Positions 51,190 through 63,215 of a stretch of DNA of 64,000 nt are shown here, piece after piece; position 1 is the first letter of the stretch; each line of letters begins with the position of its first letter. The DNA lies in NCBI RefSeq assembly GCF_963678975.1, contig NC_089281.1:3931277-3995276 (forward strand). Direction: 5' to 3'. Source of the stretch: Dysidea avara (Eukaryota; Porifera; Demospongiae; Dictyoceratida; Dysideidae). The translations under genes were made by a program, and so were the position numbers. The notes under the pieces are model-generated. The model saw only the letters and a list, made by a program, of their open reading frames with translations. It was not told the origin of the DNA and searched no databases.

Positions 51190-54165
51190 CATCACAAGTT
51201 ATTCTGTAGGGAGTTCAGCTGCAAACAGTTAATCTTATAGACAGTTCAGCAAGAAGACAGTCACCATGTGGAGAGTTAAGCAAATATACCACTATAGAGA
51301 TTCAGAACATTACAAGTCACACTGAAGAAAGTTCAGCTATAAACAAGTCATGCACTGTGTAGAGAATTCAGCTACAATTAAGTCACTCTCTAGAGAATTC
51401 AGTTACACAGAATTCAGCTACACACAAGTCACTGTGGAGAGAGTTCTGCTACAAACAAATTACCCTTTAGAGTGATCAGCTACAAACAAAACACTTTGCA
51501 GGGTGTTCAACTGAAACAAATCAATTACCTTTAGAGCGATCAGCAATGAACAAATCAACACAAATCTACCTGTAGAGAGATCAGCTAGAAACAAATCACC
51601 CTGAAGAGAGTTCAGCTACAAAAAATCACCCTGTAGAGACATCAGCTAGAAACTAGACACAATGTAAGGAGTTCAGCTACAAGCAATCACCCTGTAGAGA
51701 GTTCAGCTAAAACAAATCACCTTATAGAGAGTTCAGCTACAAAGAGATTACCTGTAGAGAGATCGGCTACAAACAAATCAACCTGCAGAGAGATCAGCTA
51801 TATACACACAAATCAACTTGTAGAGAGATCAGCTACAAACAAATCACCCTGTAGAGAGATCAGCTAGAAACTACACACAATGTAAGGAGTTCAGCTACAA
51901 ACAAAATTAATCACCTGTAGAGAGATCAGCTACAAACTAGACACAAAGTAAGGAGTTCAGCTACAAGCAAATTACCCTGTAGAGAGTTCATCTACAAACA
52001 AATCAACCTGTAGAGCAATCAGCTAGAAACAAATCACCCTGAAGAGAGGTCAGCTACAAAAAATCACCCTGTAGAGAGATCAGCTAGAAACAAATCACCC
52101 TGAAGAGAGGTCAGCTACAAAAAAATCACCCTGTAGAGAGATCAGCTACAAACAAATTGCCCTGTAGAGAGATCGGCTACAAACAAACCAACCTGCAGAG
52201 AGATCAGCTACACACAAATCAACTTGTAGAGAGTTCAGCTACAAACAAATTACCCTGTAGAGAGATCGGCTACAAACAAATCAGCCTGTAGAGAGTTCAG
52301 CTAAAACAAATCAACCTGCAGAGAGATCAACTACAAACAAATCACCTTATGGAGAGTTCAGCTACAAACAAATTACCCTATAGAGAGATCGGCTACAAAC
52401 AAATCAACCTGCAGAGAGATCAGCTACACACAAATCAACTTGTAGAGAGATCAATTACAAACAAATCACCCTGTAGAGAGATCAGCTAGAAACTACACAC
52501 AATGTAAGGAGTTCAGCTACAAATAAATCACCTTATAGAGAGTTCAGCTACAAACAAATCACTCTGTAGAGAGATCAGCTAGAAACTGGACACAATGTAA
52601 GGAGTTCAGCTACAAGCAAATCACCCTTTAGTGAGTTCAGCTACAAACAAATCAACCTGCAGTGAGATCACCTACAAAAAAGCACCTTGTACAGAGTTCA
52701 GCTACAAACAAATTACCCTATAGAGAGATCGGCTACAAACAAATCAACCAGTAGAAAGATCAGCTACACACAAATCAACTTGTAGAGAGATCAGCTACAA
52801 ACAAATCACCCTGTAGAGAGATCAGCTAGAAACTAGTCACAATGTAAGGAGTTCAGCTACAAGTAAATCACCCTGTAGAGAGTTCAGCTAAAACAAATCA
52901 ACCTGCAGAGAGATCAGCTACAAATAAATCACTTTATAGACAGTTCAGCTACAAACAAATTACCTTGTAGAGAGATCGGCTGCAAATTAATCAACCTGCA
53001 GAGAGATCAACTACACACAAATCAACTTGTAGAGAGATCAGCTACAAACAAATCACCCTGTAGAGAGATCAGCTAGAAACTAGATACAATGCAAGGAGTT
53101 CAGCTACAAGCAAATCACACTTTAGTGAGTTCAGCTACAAACAAATCAACCTGCAGTGAGATCACCCACAAAAACGCACTTGTACAGAGTTCAGTTACAA
53201 ACAAATCACCCTGTAGAGAGATCAGGTAGAAGAATTCACCATGTAGAGAGTTCAGCTGCAAACAAATCACCCAGTAGAAAGATCAGCTAGAAGAAGTTAC
53301 CTTGTAGAGAGTTCATTTACAAAGAAACCATCATATAGAGAGTTCAGCTACAAAGAAATTACCCCGTAGAGAGTTTAGCTAGAAGAAGTCACCTTGTAAA
53401 GAGTTTAGCTACAAAGAAACCATCATGTACAGAGCTCAGCTACAAAGAAACCACCTGTACAGAATTCAACTACAAACAAATCACCCTGTATAGAGATCAG
53501 CTAGAAGAAGTTACCTTGTAGATAGTTCAGCTACAACAATTCACCCTGTAGAAAGATCAGCTAGAAGAAGTCACCTTGTAGAGTGTTCAGTTATAAAGAA
53601 ACCATCATGTAGAGAGTTCAGCTGCAAACAAATCACTCTGTAGAGAGTTCAGCTACAAAGAAACCGCCATGTAGAGAGTTCAGCCTCATACAAACCACCT
53701 TGTAGAGAATTCAACTACAACAAATCACCCTGTAGAGAAGAAGTTACTTTGTAGAGAGTTCAGCTACAAAGAAATCCCCATGTAGAGAGTTTAGCTGCAA
53801 GCAATTCACCTGTAGAGAGTTCAGCTAGAAACAAATCACCCCGTAGAGAGATCAGCTGGATGAAGTCACCTTGTAGAGAGTTCAGCTACAAAGAAACCAT
53901 CATGTAGAGAGTTCAGCTGCAAACAAATCACCCTGCAGAGAGTTCAGCTACAAAAAAATCACCCTGTAGAGAGTTCAGCTATACGAAGTCACCTTATAGA
54001 GAGTTCAGCTACAAAGAAACCATCATGTAGAGAGTTCGGCTATAAAGACACCACCATGTAGAGAGTTTAGCTGCAAACAAATCACCTGTAGAGAGTTCAG
54101 CTACAAAGAAACCATCCTGTATATAGTTCAGCTACATTTCAAGTCACCCAGTAGAGAGATCAGCT
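51190..54165. repeat. Satellite array of about 95 units of 31 bp
   Basis: The repeating unit is gtagagagatcagctacaaa plus caaatcaccct (31 bp). Variants swap 'ttcagctac' for 'atcagctac' and 'aaactagacacaatgtaagg' for the common form, and the latter recurs in blocks, suggesting higher-order structure up to about 53100. After 53220 units with 'gaagaagtcaccttg' and 'aagaaaccatcatg' dominate. 31 is not divisible by three, so it is not coding. Confidence 0.93.
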
Positions 54166-54376
54166 GCAAAAAAAATCCTGTGAGGAATAATGAGCATGTA
54201 ATAAACATATGTATATAATTTGTATAATTACTAATAAAATCAAAAATAATTGAAGCACTAAAATTCTTCTTTAAGTTCTTTTCTTCTTCCTGTGGTAAAA
54301 AAAAAACACATGGGTTAAAAAAGCCCCAAAGCCAGCCATAGGCCGGCTTTGCAGTATACAAATACAAAAAGAAGTG

Positions 54377-54704
54377 ATATCTAATCAAAAACAGCCAAGC
54401 TGTAAAAAAAGGTGCGGCCCCCATAAAGGCCATGGTGAAAAAAGATGTGAAATCCAAGGTGGCGGCCAAGAAATGGCTGTGATGGTAGGTTAATGGTTAC
54501 ATTTTAATAACGGCAATTCAGGTGAATTTTGTGCCGCTTCGTCTTGGCACCAAATTCACCTGAATTGTTGTTATTAAAATGTAACCATTAACCTACCATC
54601 ACAGCCATTTCTTGGCCGCCACCTTGGATTTCACATCTTTTTTCACCATGGCCTTTATGGGGGCCGCACCTTTTTTTACAGCTTGGCTGTTTTTGATTAG
54701 ATAT
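54377..54704. repeat. Large near-perfect palindrome
   Basis: Arms of about 150 nt starting atatctaatcaaaaacagcc and ending in its complement, meeting at about 54540, flanked by an (AT)n run at 54701-54721. Could fold into a very long hairpin. The left flank has the 'gccagccataggccggc' motif also seen near 8670. Confidence 0.88.
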
Positions 54705-57700
54705 ATATATATATATATATATGGGCCAATATGGCTGTGTTAAATTTACTTACGTTCATCACCCAATGTGCAATATAATTCTTTTATTTGTACAAGGCTG
54801 CTACCTATGACAGTACAGAAAGTATTTTTTATCCAAACTTGTCTGTTTTTGTCAGCGCAACATCACAAAAAAGACAATCCCTCACTAAAGAAAAAAAAAA
54901 CAAACTGCACTGATCTGCATGGGATTTGACCCCATACAATGTCATGTTGGTAAGTCAAGGAATTAACCACTTGGTTACAAAGCCACTTGGTGCATTGTAG
55001 TGCTTAGTACTTTTCATAGTACCCTTTAAACTACATTCACCAGTAATAATAACATACATGTAATTCTATAAACTTAGTTACCTGCATGCCCATGGGCAAT
55101 TTTTACAGATAGGTAAATGTAAAGAATTTTGCAGTTAATAAAAACAACAACAACAACTTGGAATCAGATGAGCTGCTGTTTTATTCTCTCTAACAATATT
55201 AAATGTTATGAGGAGCACTGTATAGACCCGACCCTCATTTTATAAACTGAAATGGAAATGTTCAATATATGACTGTTCTATTAGAGTATTTCAACAGAGC
55301 TCTGTATTCTATAAATAAAATTGACTTCAGTTACCAAACAATGGACTTAATATCTTTTCCTTATTGCCTGATACTGAGGTAACCAAGGGTCCAGTGTATT
55401 AAGTGTCAAAAAGGGAGTGCTGCTAATTCTCTAATAGAGCAGTCAACTATGCAACTCACTGTACAAGGGTTACCATTTTGGTGATTTTCTGTTTCTCATA
55501 AGCACCCGCATGTATTTTCGCTGCTGCACGTATTTCTCCATTAGTACCATTATTTGTTGAATATTACACACCTGTCAATGTAATGTCCAACCACCTACTA
55601 GGGTGGAGCAATACAGGGTATTTGACAACTTCAATCTATATATAGTGTCAAAAAATCCTCAGTACTGAGACAAAGAAGCTTGATAATACTGAATATGTAC
55701 AGGTCAGTTTTCGTGACAGCCATTCTTGGCCACACTTGTACAGTAGCTACCTCATGTACTGTAGAGTGCCAAGAAATGATTTTATTGATTTGTCATATTC
55801 GTGCAGTGAGACCTCCAAGTTAACCAACTATACATAGGTGTGTCAAACAGACATCTTAAGTGTCACTATACTTGGAGTTGACTGCAATAGTTGAAAGTGG
55901 GCCAGTATCTTGTGAAAATTGGACATAGTCTAGCTGTTGTGGAATGTAGTGTGATAATGAATAATGGTAAAGATCTACCGTTCACTCGCACTCCACTTTT
56001 GGAACCTTTCTGATGAGAAACAAAAAAAATCACCAAATAGTGGCGGTGCATTTAAGTTTATTTACCTCCTAACATGACAGATTTAAATTGACAATGATAT
56101 GTAGCTAGCTACATATCATTGATTGTCTTGAAGTTTTAAAAAATTCCGTTGCCTATTTGCATGGCCTTAAATACGTAAACCTAAAAATGGTACAAATATG
56201 GGAAGAAAACCATCCATTGATGATGAAAATGTATGACATACAGTAGGGCTCTGCAGTATTGCCAAAAACATTTATTTGGTATATTTAAAAAAAAAACCTT
56301 GAAACAAGAGTGCAAACTACTTTAGCCAAGCATAGCTTTTATTTCTGCAAGAAACACAGATCTGGAACTCATCAAATCCTTTTTTTGTATGCAACAAGGT
56401 AGCTCTAGCAATTCGAAACACTGCCAGTATATACTAACCGTATGTGTGTGTGTACGTTGATGTGGTCTGAATTAACTATTGTATGCATGTATGTTGCATT
56501 TGAGGGCACTGCCAAAAAGAAGCATTTTTATACTGAAGCAGTCTTCCTTCATAAAAAACCCATTTGGACCAGGGGTGGTCCATAATTCTGAAAAAGTTCA
56601 TATCTTTAAAAGAACATTTTTAAAAATATCAGTATTATCAACTACCCTAATGGCAAATAGGGCAGTCATTTCTGGCTAACCGAGAATCCAGATAAGTGGG
56701 GTCTGGATAACTGAGGATCACTGTACCAACTCAACAATCACATGATCAAAGTCATACAATGAGTACAATACCAGGATTTTCACAATGTTATTAAAAATGA
56801 TCAATATTGATACTTACATAGGCGATTATCAGGGGAGGCCCCTCTGCTGAAAAATAACTTTTTTTAAATCTTGGGGAAAAGTTGCAGTATAGATTGGCAT
56901 TGTTATTTTCATATTCTTAGCATAGATTTTAGGCTGTTTCCAAGTCTTCAAATTGCAAAAATCCTGCAGCTTCAGGGGGTTGCATCCCCCAGACTCCCCC
57001 CCCCCAAAAATCTACTTTATAGTATAGCCATACAACAATAGTCATGCTGTTCCCTACTTGCCCCCCCCCCCCCCTTGTAAGTCAGGTCTAGAATCACCAC
57101 TGACCACCAAGGCCAGGCAAACTTGATTACTTATTTTCTCATCCACAAAATTTGGGATTATCGTGTGGGTGCATGAGATGTCATTTTTCGTTATTAATTA
57201 TTAAAGGAATGTTTCAAACCACTGGAACTGTAGGCTATCTGTCACTGAAAAGGTTAGCTAATAAAGCCTTCTAAAAGCTAATACTTAGCATTTGCTGAGC
57301 TGCAAGATATGTTTCCTGTACTGTGAAATGATAGTTTGCCTTCTCAGCATCAAAATATGTGTGCTTGTGATCAATAACAGAAACAATGAAATGTGAGGTG
57401 GTAGGGAAAAAAGTGATGCGAGTGGGGATGAGAAACAAGTAACCAAGTTTGCCTGGCCTAAATAATGACTAATTTAAATATGATAAGTAGCAATTTACAC
57501 ATGTAAAGTAAGGTTGCTATTAATATCATATCAAAGCAATAAACTACCATATAGCCTACCTAAATATTTTGAAGGGAGAAATTTTCACTATAATTTCGAG
57601 GTTTCGGCAGTAATAACAGCAAATAATTCATCTATGAAATATTTAGACTTCCATTATTTTCTAATACATTTTGGGATTGTTTGCAAATGCACAAAAAATA

Positions 57701-57859
57701 ACAGTATTCAACCTCTAAAACTTTAGGCTATAGCTATAAGGTATGCATTTATGCATTTCAGATCACATAATAGAAATATTGAATTCTGAAAACACAATGA
57801 TATCAGCAAAAATCTAATATCAATCAATATATTACCCAAACAAGACATATAATATCAAA
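54705..57859. other. Gene-poor stretch
   Basis: Contains a tRNA-like piece near 54907-54995 on the minus strand (taaccaagtggtta and ggtcaaatccc), poly-C runs at 56998-57006 and 57061-57074, and two copies of 'ctaatagagcagtca'-type motifs (near 55268 in reverse and 55430). No exon could be supported. A 61-codon minus-strand frame at 55866-56051 has an acceptor-like site but no recognisable motif. Confidence 0.45.
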
Positions 57860-58500
57860 CAGTACGATAGTACTGTTTAAGTAGGGATTGGGGTGGATTT
57901 GGCGCGCGCCTCAAATTTCGATCCCTCAAAAATCATCCTAGAAATATCTCACACAGCAAATAAACCTTTTACTAAAGAGTCTTCAAGTTTCTAACTTTAT
58001 TTCTAGCATTATATATCAGGAAACGACTAGAAAAGCGCTGGAATTTTATTTCTAAAAAATCGCTAAAACAGAAATTTTCGTCTGCCTGCCTGCCTGCCTG
58101 ACCACATTCGCAAGGCTACAGGCCAAACGAAGCAGCGAAGGATCGCCATTCTTTGCCACAATATTTAACTCGCTGCTGGGATGTGCCTTTTCGGGTTCCG
58201 ACGAGTGTCTGCCTTCTGCGCTTTGCCTTTCCTTTTATCTTCAATTACGGATCGTCTTCTTTTCCAGTCACGGAGGCGTTAATAATTCGTATCGACACTT
58301 TCCTTAGAGCAGCCGTATTCGGACGCCACAAAACTAATAACGGATTCCGTACTGTAAGGGCAAGTAGATGCCTGTATAGCAACACTTGCAAAGCGATCAA
58401 ACAGCCTAGTGAAGTAAGAACACACTGCCACGCCCTTATCAATCAGAGCGCGCGCTCGTACTTAACGATCAGTGGACCACGCCCATTATTAATGGTCCAG
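57860..58500 (+). repeat. Dispersed repeat, CAGTAC..TAGTACTG family
   Basis: Starts cagtacgatagtactg then 'taagtaggga'; carries a (tgcc)n run at 58084-58101 like the 12200 copy. A 117-codon frame at 58153-58506 lies inside the repeat and shows no known domain. Confidence 0.6.
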
Positions 58501-58664
58501 CTGTAACTAATTGTAGAAAACAGGAGATAGAAACCCTGCATGCCTTTCAATTTAGTAATTGAGCAGCTTGCATAAAGCAAGCAGCAAGATCGAGATACTC
58601 TAATAGAGCAGTCAGTGCCAAAGATCAATAATAGCTATATACCTATACCAAAAAAAGTTAACAA

Positions 58665-58951
58665 ACTAGTGAAATTAAAAATTGTTAATTTAGAAATGGA
58701 AGTAGGGATCAAGCGATAAAAACTACTGAAACAAGTGATTTGAATGATGGCAACTATTACAACATAGCTTTGTGGGGAAATCCCTACTTTGGCATTGAAC
58801 ATATATGGTGATGTGGTGAGATGCCAATGTAAGGATTTCCCCACAAAGCTATGTTGTAATAGTTGCCATCATTCAAATCACTTGTTTCAGTAGTTTTTAT
58901 CGCTTGATCCCTACTTCCATTTCTAAATTAACAATTTTTAAATTCACTAGT
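58665..58951. mobile_element. Foldback element with about 125-bp arms
   Basis: actagtgaaattaaaaattg pairs near the right end, and 'atggcaactattacaacata' with its complement at about 58846-58866. The loop is short (about 45 nt). No coding. Confidence 0.82.
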
Positions 58952-59377
58952 CCTACTATACTGTTGAGTTAAAAGAAGCATAGGAAGTATATCAAAAAGA
59001 AGGGGTAGTTGCATTAATTTTATACACTCTCCAATAACTTTAGTTCTTTCAATGCTAAATCTGATTTACCATGTGGTTGACAAGGGCAGCACATCTAGCC
59101 TAGGGGAAAATCTGTGCAAATAATGACTCGTTATTCGAAAACAGTGCCCAAAGAGGTTAGCCATTGTCATTCATCTTGAGCAATTTTTGTGTACTTTATT
59201 CCAAGTGACTGGAGGTAATTTTCCAAACACTTTGAAAGAGACAAGTCTGGACTAAGGAGAAACAATACTCTAGATGTATGCGGGATAATATTCCTCCTGG
59301 TAGTGACAACAACATGTAAGAGCCTTCATTTGTGAGCAAATAGAGAAAGAGTCTTCTAAAGATGGCAAGGACCCTAG

Positions 59378-59470
59378 GTGAAGATAAATCTGAAGCCTGG
59401 TATCACAGGAAATGTGCAGGACTCTCAAGGTACATCTATGACAGTACAAGTGAGTCTGATAACCCATTTT
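59378..59470 (+). pseudogene. Degenerate PHD-finger-like remnant
   Basis: A frame reads SEAWYHRKCAGLSRYIYD then ESDNPFYCF before a stop. W-H-x2-C followed by a hydrophobic stretch and NPFYC resembles the C-terminal half of PHD fingers found in some metazoan transposon proteins. No flanking domain survives. Confidence 0.35.
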
Positions 59471-59755
59471 ATTGTTTTTGACGAGTGCTCTAAAGGTACT
59501 AAGAAGATGGCATCTAGATCCTGCCACAATTGGGTACTCTTCCTGTATAGCATCGTAGGATAAATTAATAATTATGGGTATTGGTTTTATGAATGGGTTG
59601 GAATGTATAGCTACTAGGAAGATATATTTTGATACTAAGCAGAGTTAAGCTATGTCTGTCAACTTTTAATATTCTGTAGGAAACATCGTAGTGAGTATAC
59701 CTGGTTCAGATTTTATCACGTTACGTGGTTTCTGCTCCAATCTTTTTTCTATCTT

Positions 59756-60747
59756 ACAGGTTTTTGCAATTGAATTCGTCGCCTTTGCAATTGAATTCGT
59801 CCCGTTTGCAATTGAATTCGTCGGTATTGCAACTGAATTCGTCCCGTTTGCTATTGAATTCATCGGTTTTGCAATTGAATTCGTCGGTTTTGCAGTTGAA
59901 TTAGTCGGTTTTGCAATAGAATCCGTCCCGTTTGCTATTGAATTCGTCGGTTTTGCTATTGAATTCGTCGGTTTTGCAGTTGAATTAGTCGGTTTTGCAA
60001 TAGAATTCGTCGCGTTGCATTACAATTCGCCATAAACAAAATGGCTCCAAGAAACCAACCCGTTCATTAAGAAATGAACTATTTATGCCTTGGAGAGTTA
60101 CACTTGAGACACTAGAAGGTAATTGAAGTTGGTAGTACGCGAAGCTGATAGCTGTCTGACAAGTTACAGGTTTTTGCAACTCATTGAATTCGTCGCCTTT
60201 GCGATTGAATTCGTCTCGTTTGCAATTGAATTCATCCCGTTTGCAATTGAATTCGTCGGTTTTGCTATTGAATTCGTCGGTTTTGCAATTGAATTAGTCG
60301 GTGTTGCAATAGAATTCGTCGCGTTTGCATTACAATTCGTCATAAACAAAACGGCTCCGAGATGAACTATTTATGCCTTGGAGAGTTACACTTAAGACAC
60401 TAGAAAATAATTGGAGCTGGTATATAGTACGCGAAGTTGATAGCTGTCTGACAAGTTAATTAACTTGCTCGCGAGTGACCACACCCATCGCGAATGGCAC
60501 AGTAGAGTTTGGAATGTTGCTGGATAGGCTGTAGAGGAAGAATTATTGCCTTATAAAGAGTTGTTTACTACTGTTGTACTTGAACAGTTTCTTGTAGCAG
60601 CTGTTACATCATGTTTTCGTGTTTCCTCCAGCTGCCATTCTTGTTACGGACGAATTTAACTGCAAAACCAACGAATTCAATTGCAAAACCGACGCAAACG
60701 GGACGAATTCAATTGCAAAGTCGCCGAATTCAATTGCAAAAACCTGT
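59756..60747. mobile_element. Element of 21-bp tandem repeats with inverted termini
   Basis: Starts acaggtttttgcaattgaat and ends with its complement (attcaattgcaaaaacctgt) at 60747. The left part holds about a dozen 21-bp units (gaattcgtcggttttgcaatt type) at 59766-60020. A second block at 60173-60335 is introduced by another acaggtttttgca. A short block in opposite orientation lies at 60650-60745. Foldback-like. The FAIEFVG-repeat frame over 59691-60035 is a by-product of a repeat length divisible by three. Confidence 0.7.
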
Positions 60748-63215
60748 ATAATATGCTCACTGTCTCATAATAATGCACCCTGACAATATAAAGAAAACTT
60801 ACAAGTTTTCATGATCAAATTGTTCTGTATGGCTGAATATAACAGAGTATTGATAAGCCTGTGGTTTAAAATTCAGACCTAAACAACACAACTGAGGTCC
60901 TCACTAACCTAAACAATTCTATTCAGCCTCACTCAATCAGAGATACAGCGGCATGTCCAAGGTGGTTTCCAGATTTGCTAGTGAGTAATAGACACTGGTG
61001 TCTAGCCAGAATTTGAACATCAAATGTTTTACTATAGAAATAATATTATTTTCATGTTGTAAGCTATTTTTAATTTAGCTACTTTTATGTGCTAAATGTC
61101 AACTATATGGTTTTATGGCTGATCAGGTATTTAGTGATCATAATATGCTCTCCAATTGAAATGAAAAAACCAGCTACTACATACCTAAATCATTGTCACA
61201 TTATTAATACTCTATCAGAGTAGTTTTGAGTGCTGTATTAGAATTCATCTGACTGCTCCATTAGAGCACCCCGATCTTTAAAAAGTTTTCAATCCAAAAC
61301 TTTAATCTACTTTTAAGGAATCAAGGTAAGTTTCCTGTTATACTGTAGCTATACTTCCCTGCCCTATTCCTATGTATTATGCATATTTGTGCTGCCCATT
61401 AAACTAAGATAGTCTGGTGTTCCTCTGCAAGCCCACAAGTTAAAATTTCTGAGGGAGTTTCCAGAGCCCCAGTAACCCCCTAAATACATCCCTGAGATAC
61501 CATAAGACCAGGTAGTATAATCCCTCAGGCCTTTACCAGTGACTCTCATTAAGATCATCTGATATAAGTCCCAGGCAAAGTCACCTTATGTGATCAGACC
61601 TGATCTTTTATGGGTCACACAGTCTCATCATTGATCCACCAAAGTCTGACATCACAATTTGAGACAACAAAATCTATGTCAAAGGCATACTTCACAGCCA
61701 AGCAGACTGTTTGGGATTTAGGCCAAATGTGCCACTCCCTCATAACACTATTGCCACTTCTTTATAATGACTCAGCTCACTAGGGCCCAAGTCTGTATTC
61801 AAATTGCAGGAGCTTGGCCTGGTACTAGATCTGCTGTTCTATCCCAATACAGCCCACATCAACCCCACTTTGGACTCAACTGTTCACTTCAACTTTATTG
61901 TGATTTCTTCTAATGATAGAGACTGGTACATTATTGATAGAGTTCCACAATCTAGGTAAGTGATAAACTACACTTTCCCTCATTGATAAGTGCTAAACTC
62001 ATAATGGTGTTGCCCACCATGGATCACTTTAGACTTGCTAGTTCAGGCATATACGTATTGTGTATGTGTCCTGAGTACACTGATTGTTGTTATACCTTCA
62101 TATTACATAGATATGCATGTACATGCATGAAAGTCTTATGATTATGGTAATCGCTTTCATGTTCTGTATGTCTATATGTATATATGTCATCAGATTGCAC
62201 AAAAATATCTTTTTGCATATTTTTTGTTTTGTTGTAACACTTACACTTAGATTATTGTACTAATAAATTATCCTATGCCACACTGCTGGCTCTGATTTCT
62301 GTGCTCGTGTGCCTTGGATTTTATGATCTACTGCACTCTAGCTTTAATATACTGGATAATCTTAAACTGAGCCTTGCAGCTTCACTAGTCATTGCTTACT
62401 CCTTTAAGCAACCCAACCACTATTCCTATTCTACTAACTGTACGATTCATACCAGACTGAAGAACACAACAAAAGTGTTTTAATTTCAGGTATAGTGTCA
62501 TTGTGTTCTATAATAGAAGCCAATATATATATATTTGTGATGAAACTTTTGTAACCACAGTTTTAGTCACTGGTAAGCTAACTATGATTGATTGTATGTA
62601 CTTCAAAACATATACAGCATGTTGAATATTGTGCAGTTTGCAAAAGGTCTCAGTGATTGCAAAGTATGTAATGAATGTATGCAGTCTTACTAAACTACGT
62701 ACTTTGCTGATGTAATTAATCTATTGCTGGTAACTGATGTGCTTATTCAACTTTGAATTGATTACAGTACATGCACTTAATTCTTCTGTGTTTTGTAATA
62801 ACTATATTAGTGCTGAAACGAATAGCAAATTTTACTATTCAAATAGTTGTGAACAAAGTGACCGATTATTCAATTATTCTTTAAGCATGAATAAAGACCA
62901 AAATCTTTGTTGGGAAGTAAGGTAAAGCACACTAGACTATATTGTATCTAAAAGGTACAAGGTGGTTATTGTTCTATTGAGGGTATACATCCCTTATGAA
63001 TGATTAATGTATCACTACATGTTGATGTAATCACATTTAAGTGTGATGTAAGATTTAGTTTAAATAGTGTTGTTAACAGTCATTCTGACCAAACTGCATC
63101 ATGATTTAAGCTGCTGATTTCTGCATGTTTATTGGACTTGGACCTTATAGAACAACAAAGAAGCCTGTATATCAGTTTGAAAAACCGTTAGCTATTTGGC
63201 AAGAAGAATGGAAAG
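60748..63215. other. Region upstream of the beta-helix gene, no gene confirmed
   Basis: Contains a reversed 'gactgctccattagagca' motif at 61250-61268. A stretch at 61785-61955 is open in one frame, ends in a GTAAGT donor-like site and could be an exon, but it has no recognisable motif and stops lie upstream. Near 62812-62885 'gtgctgaaacgaatagc' looks like a transposon end. Confidence 0.4.

Noticed and set aside
51190..54165. CRISPR array
   Set aside because: 31-bp units abut one another with graded variation and no unique spacers; eukaryotic context; it is a satellite.
54907..54995. tRNA gene on the minus strand
   Set aside because: tRNA-like boxes only; no complete cloverleaf could be drawn.
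55866..56051. Minus-strand exon
   Set aside because: An acceptor-like site exists but there is no recognisable domain and no partner exon.
58153..58506. 117-codon protein
   Set aside because: Lies inside a three-copy dispersed repeat and the frame is not kept in the other copies.
59691..60035. FAIEFVG-repeat membrane protein
   Set aside because: The frame follows from 21-bp tandem repeats inside a foldback element; no start context, splice evidence or conserved domain.
61785..61955. Plus-strand exon ending in GTAAGT
   Set aside because: Open for only about 57 codons, with stops upstream and no motif; kept only as a note in the gap entry.
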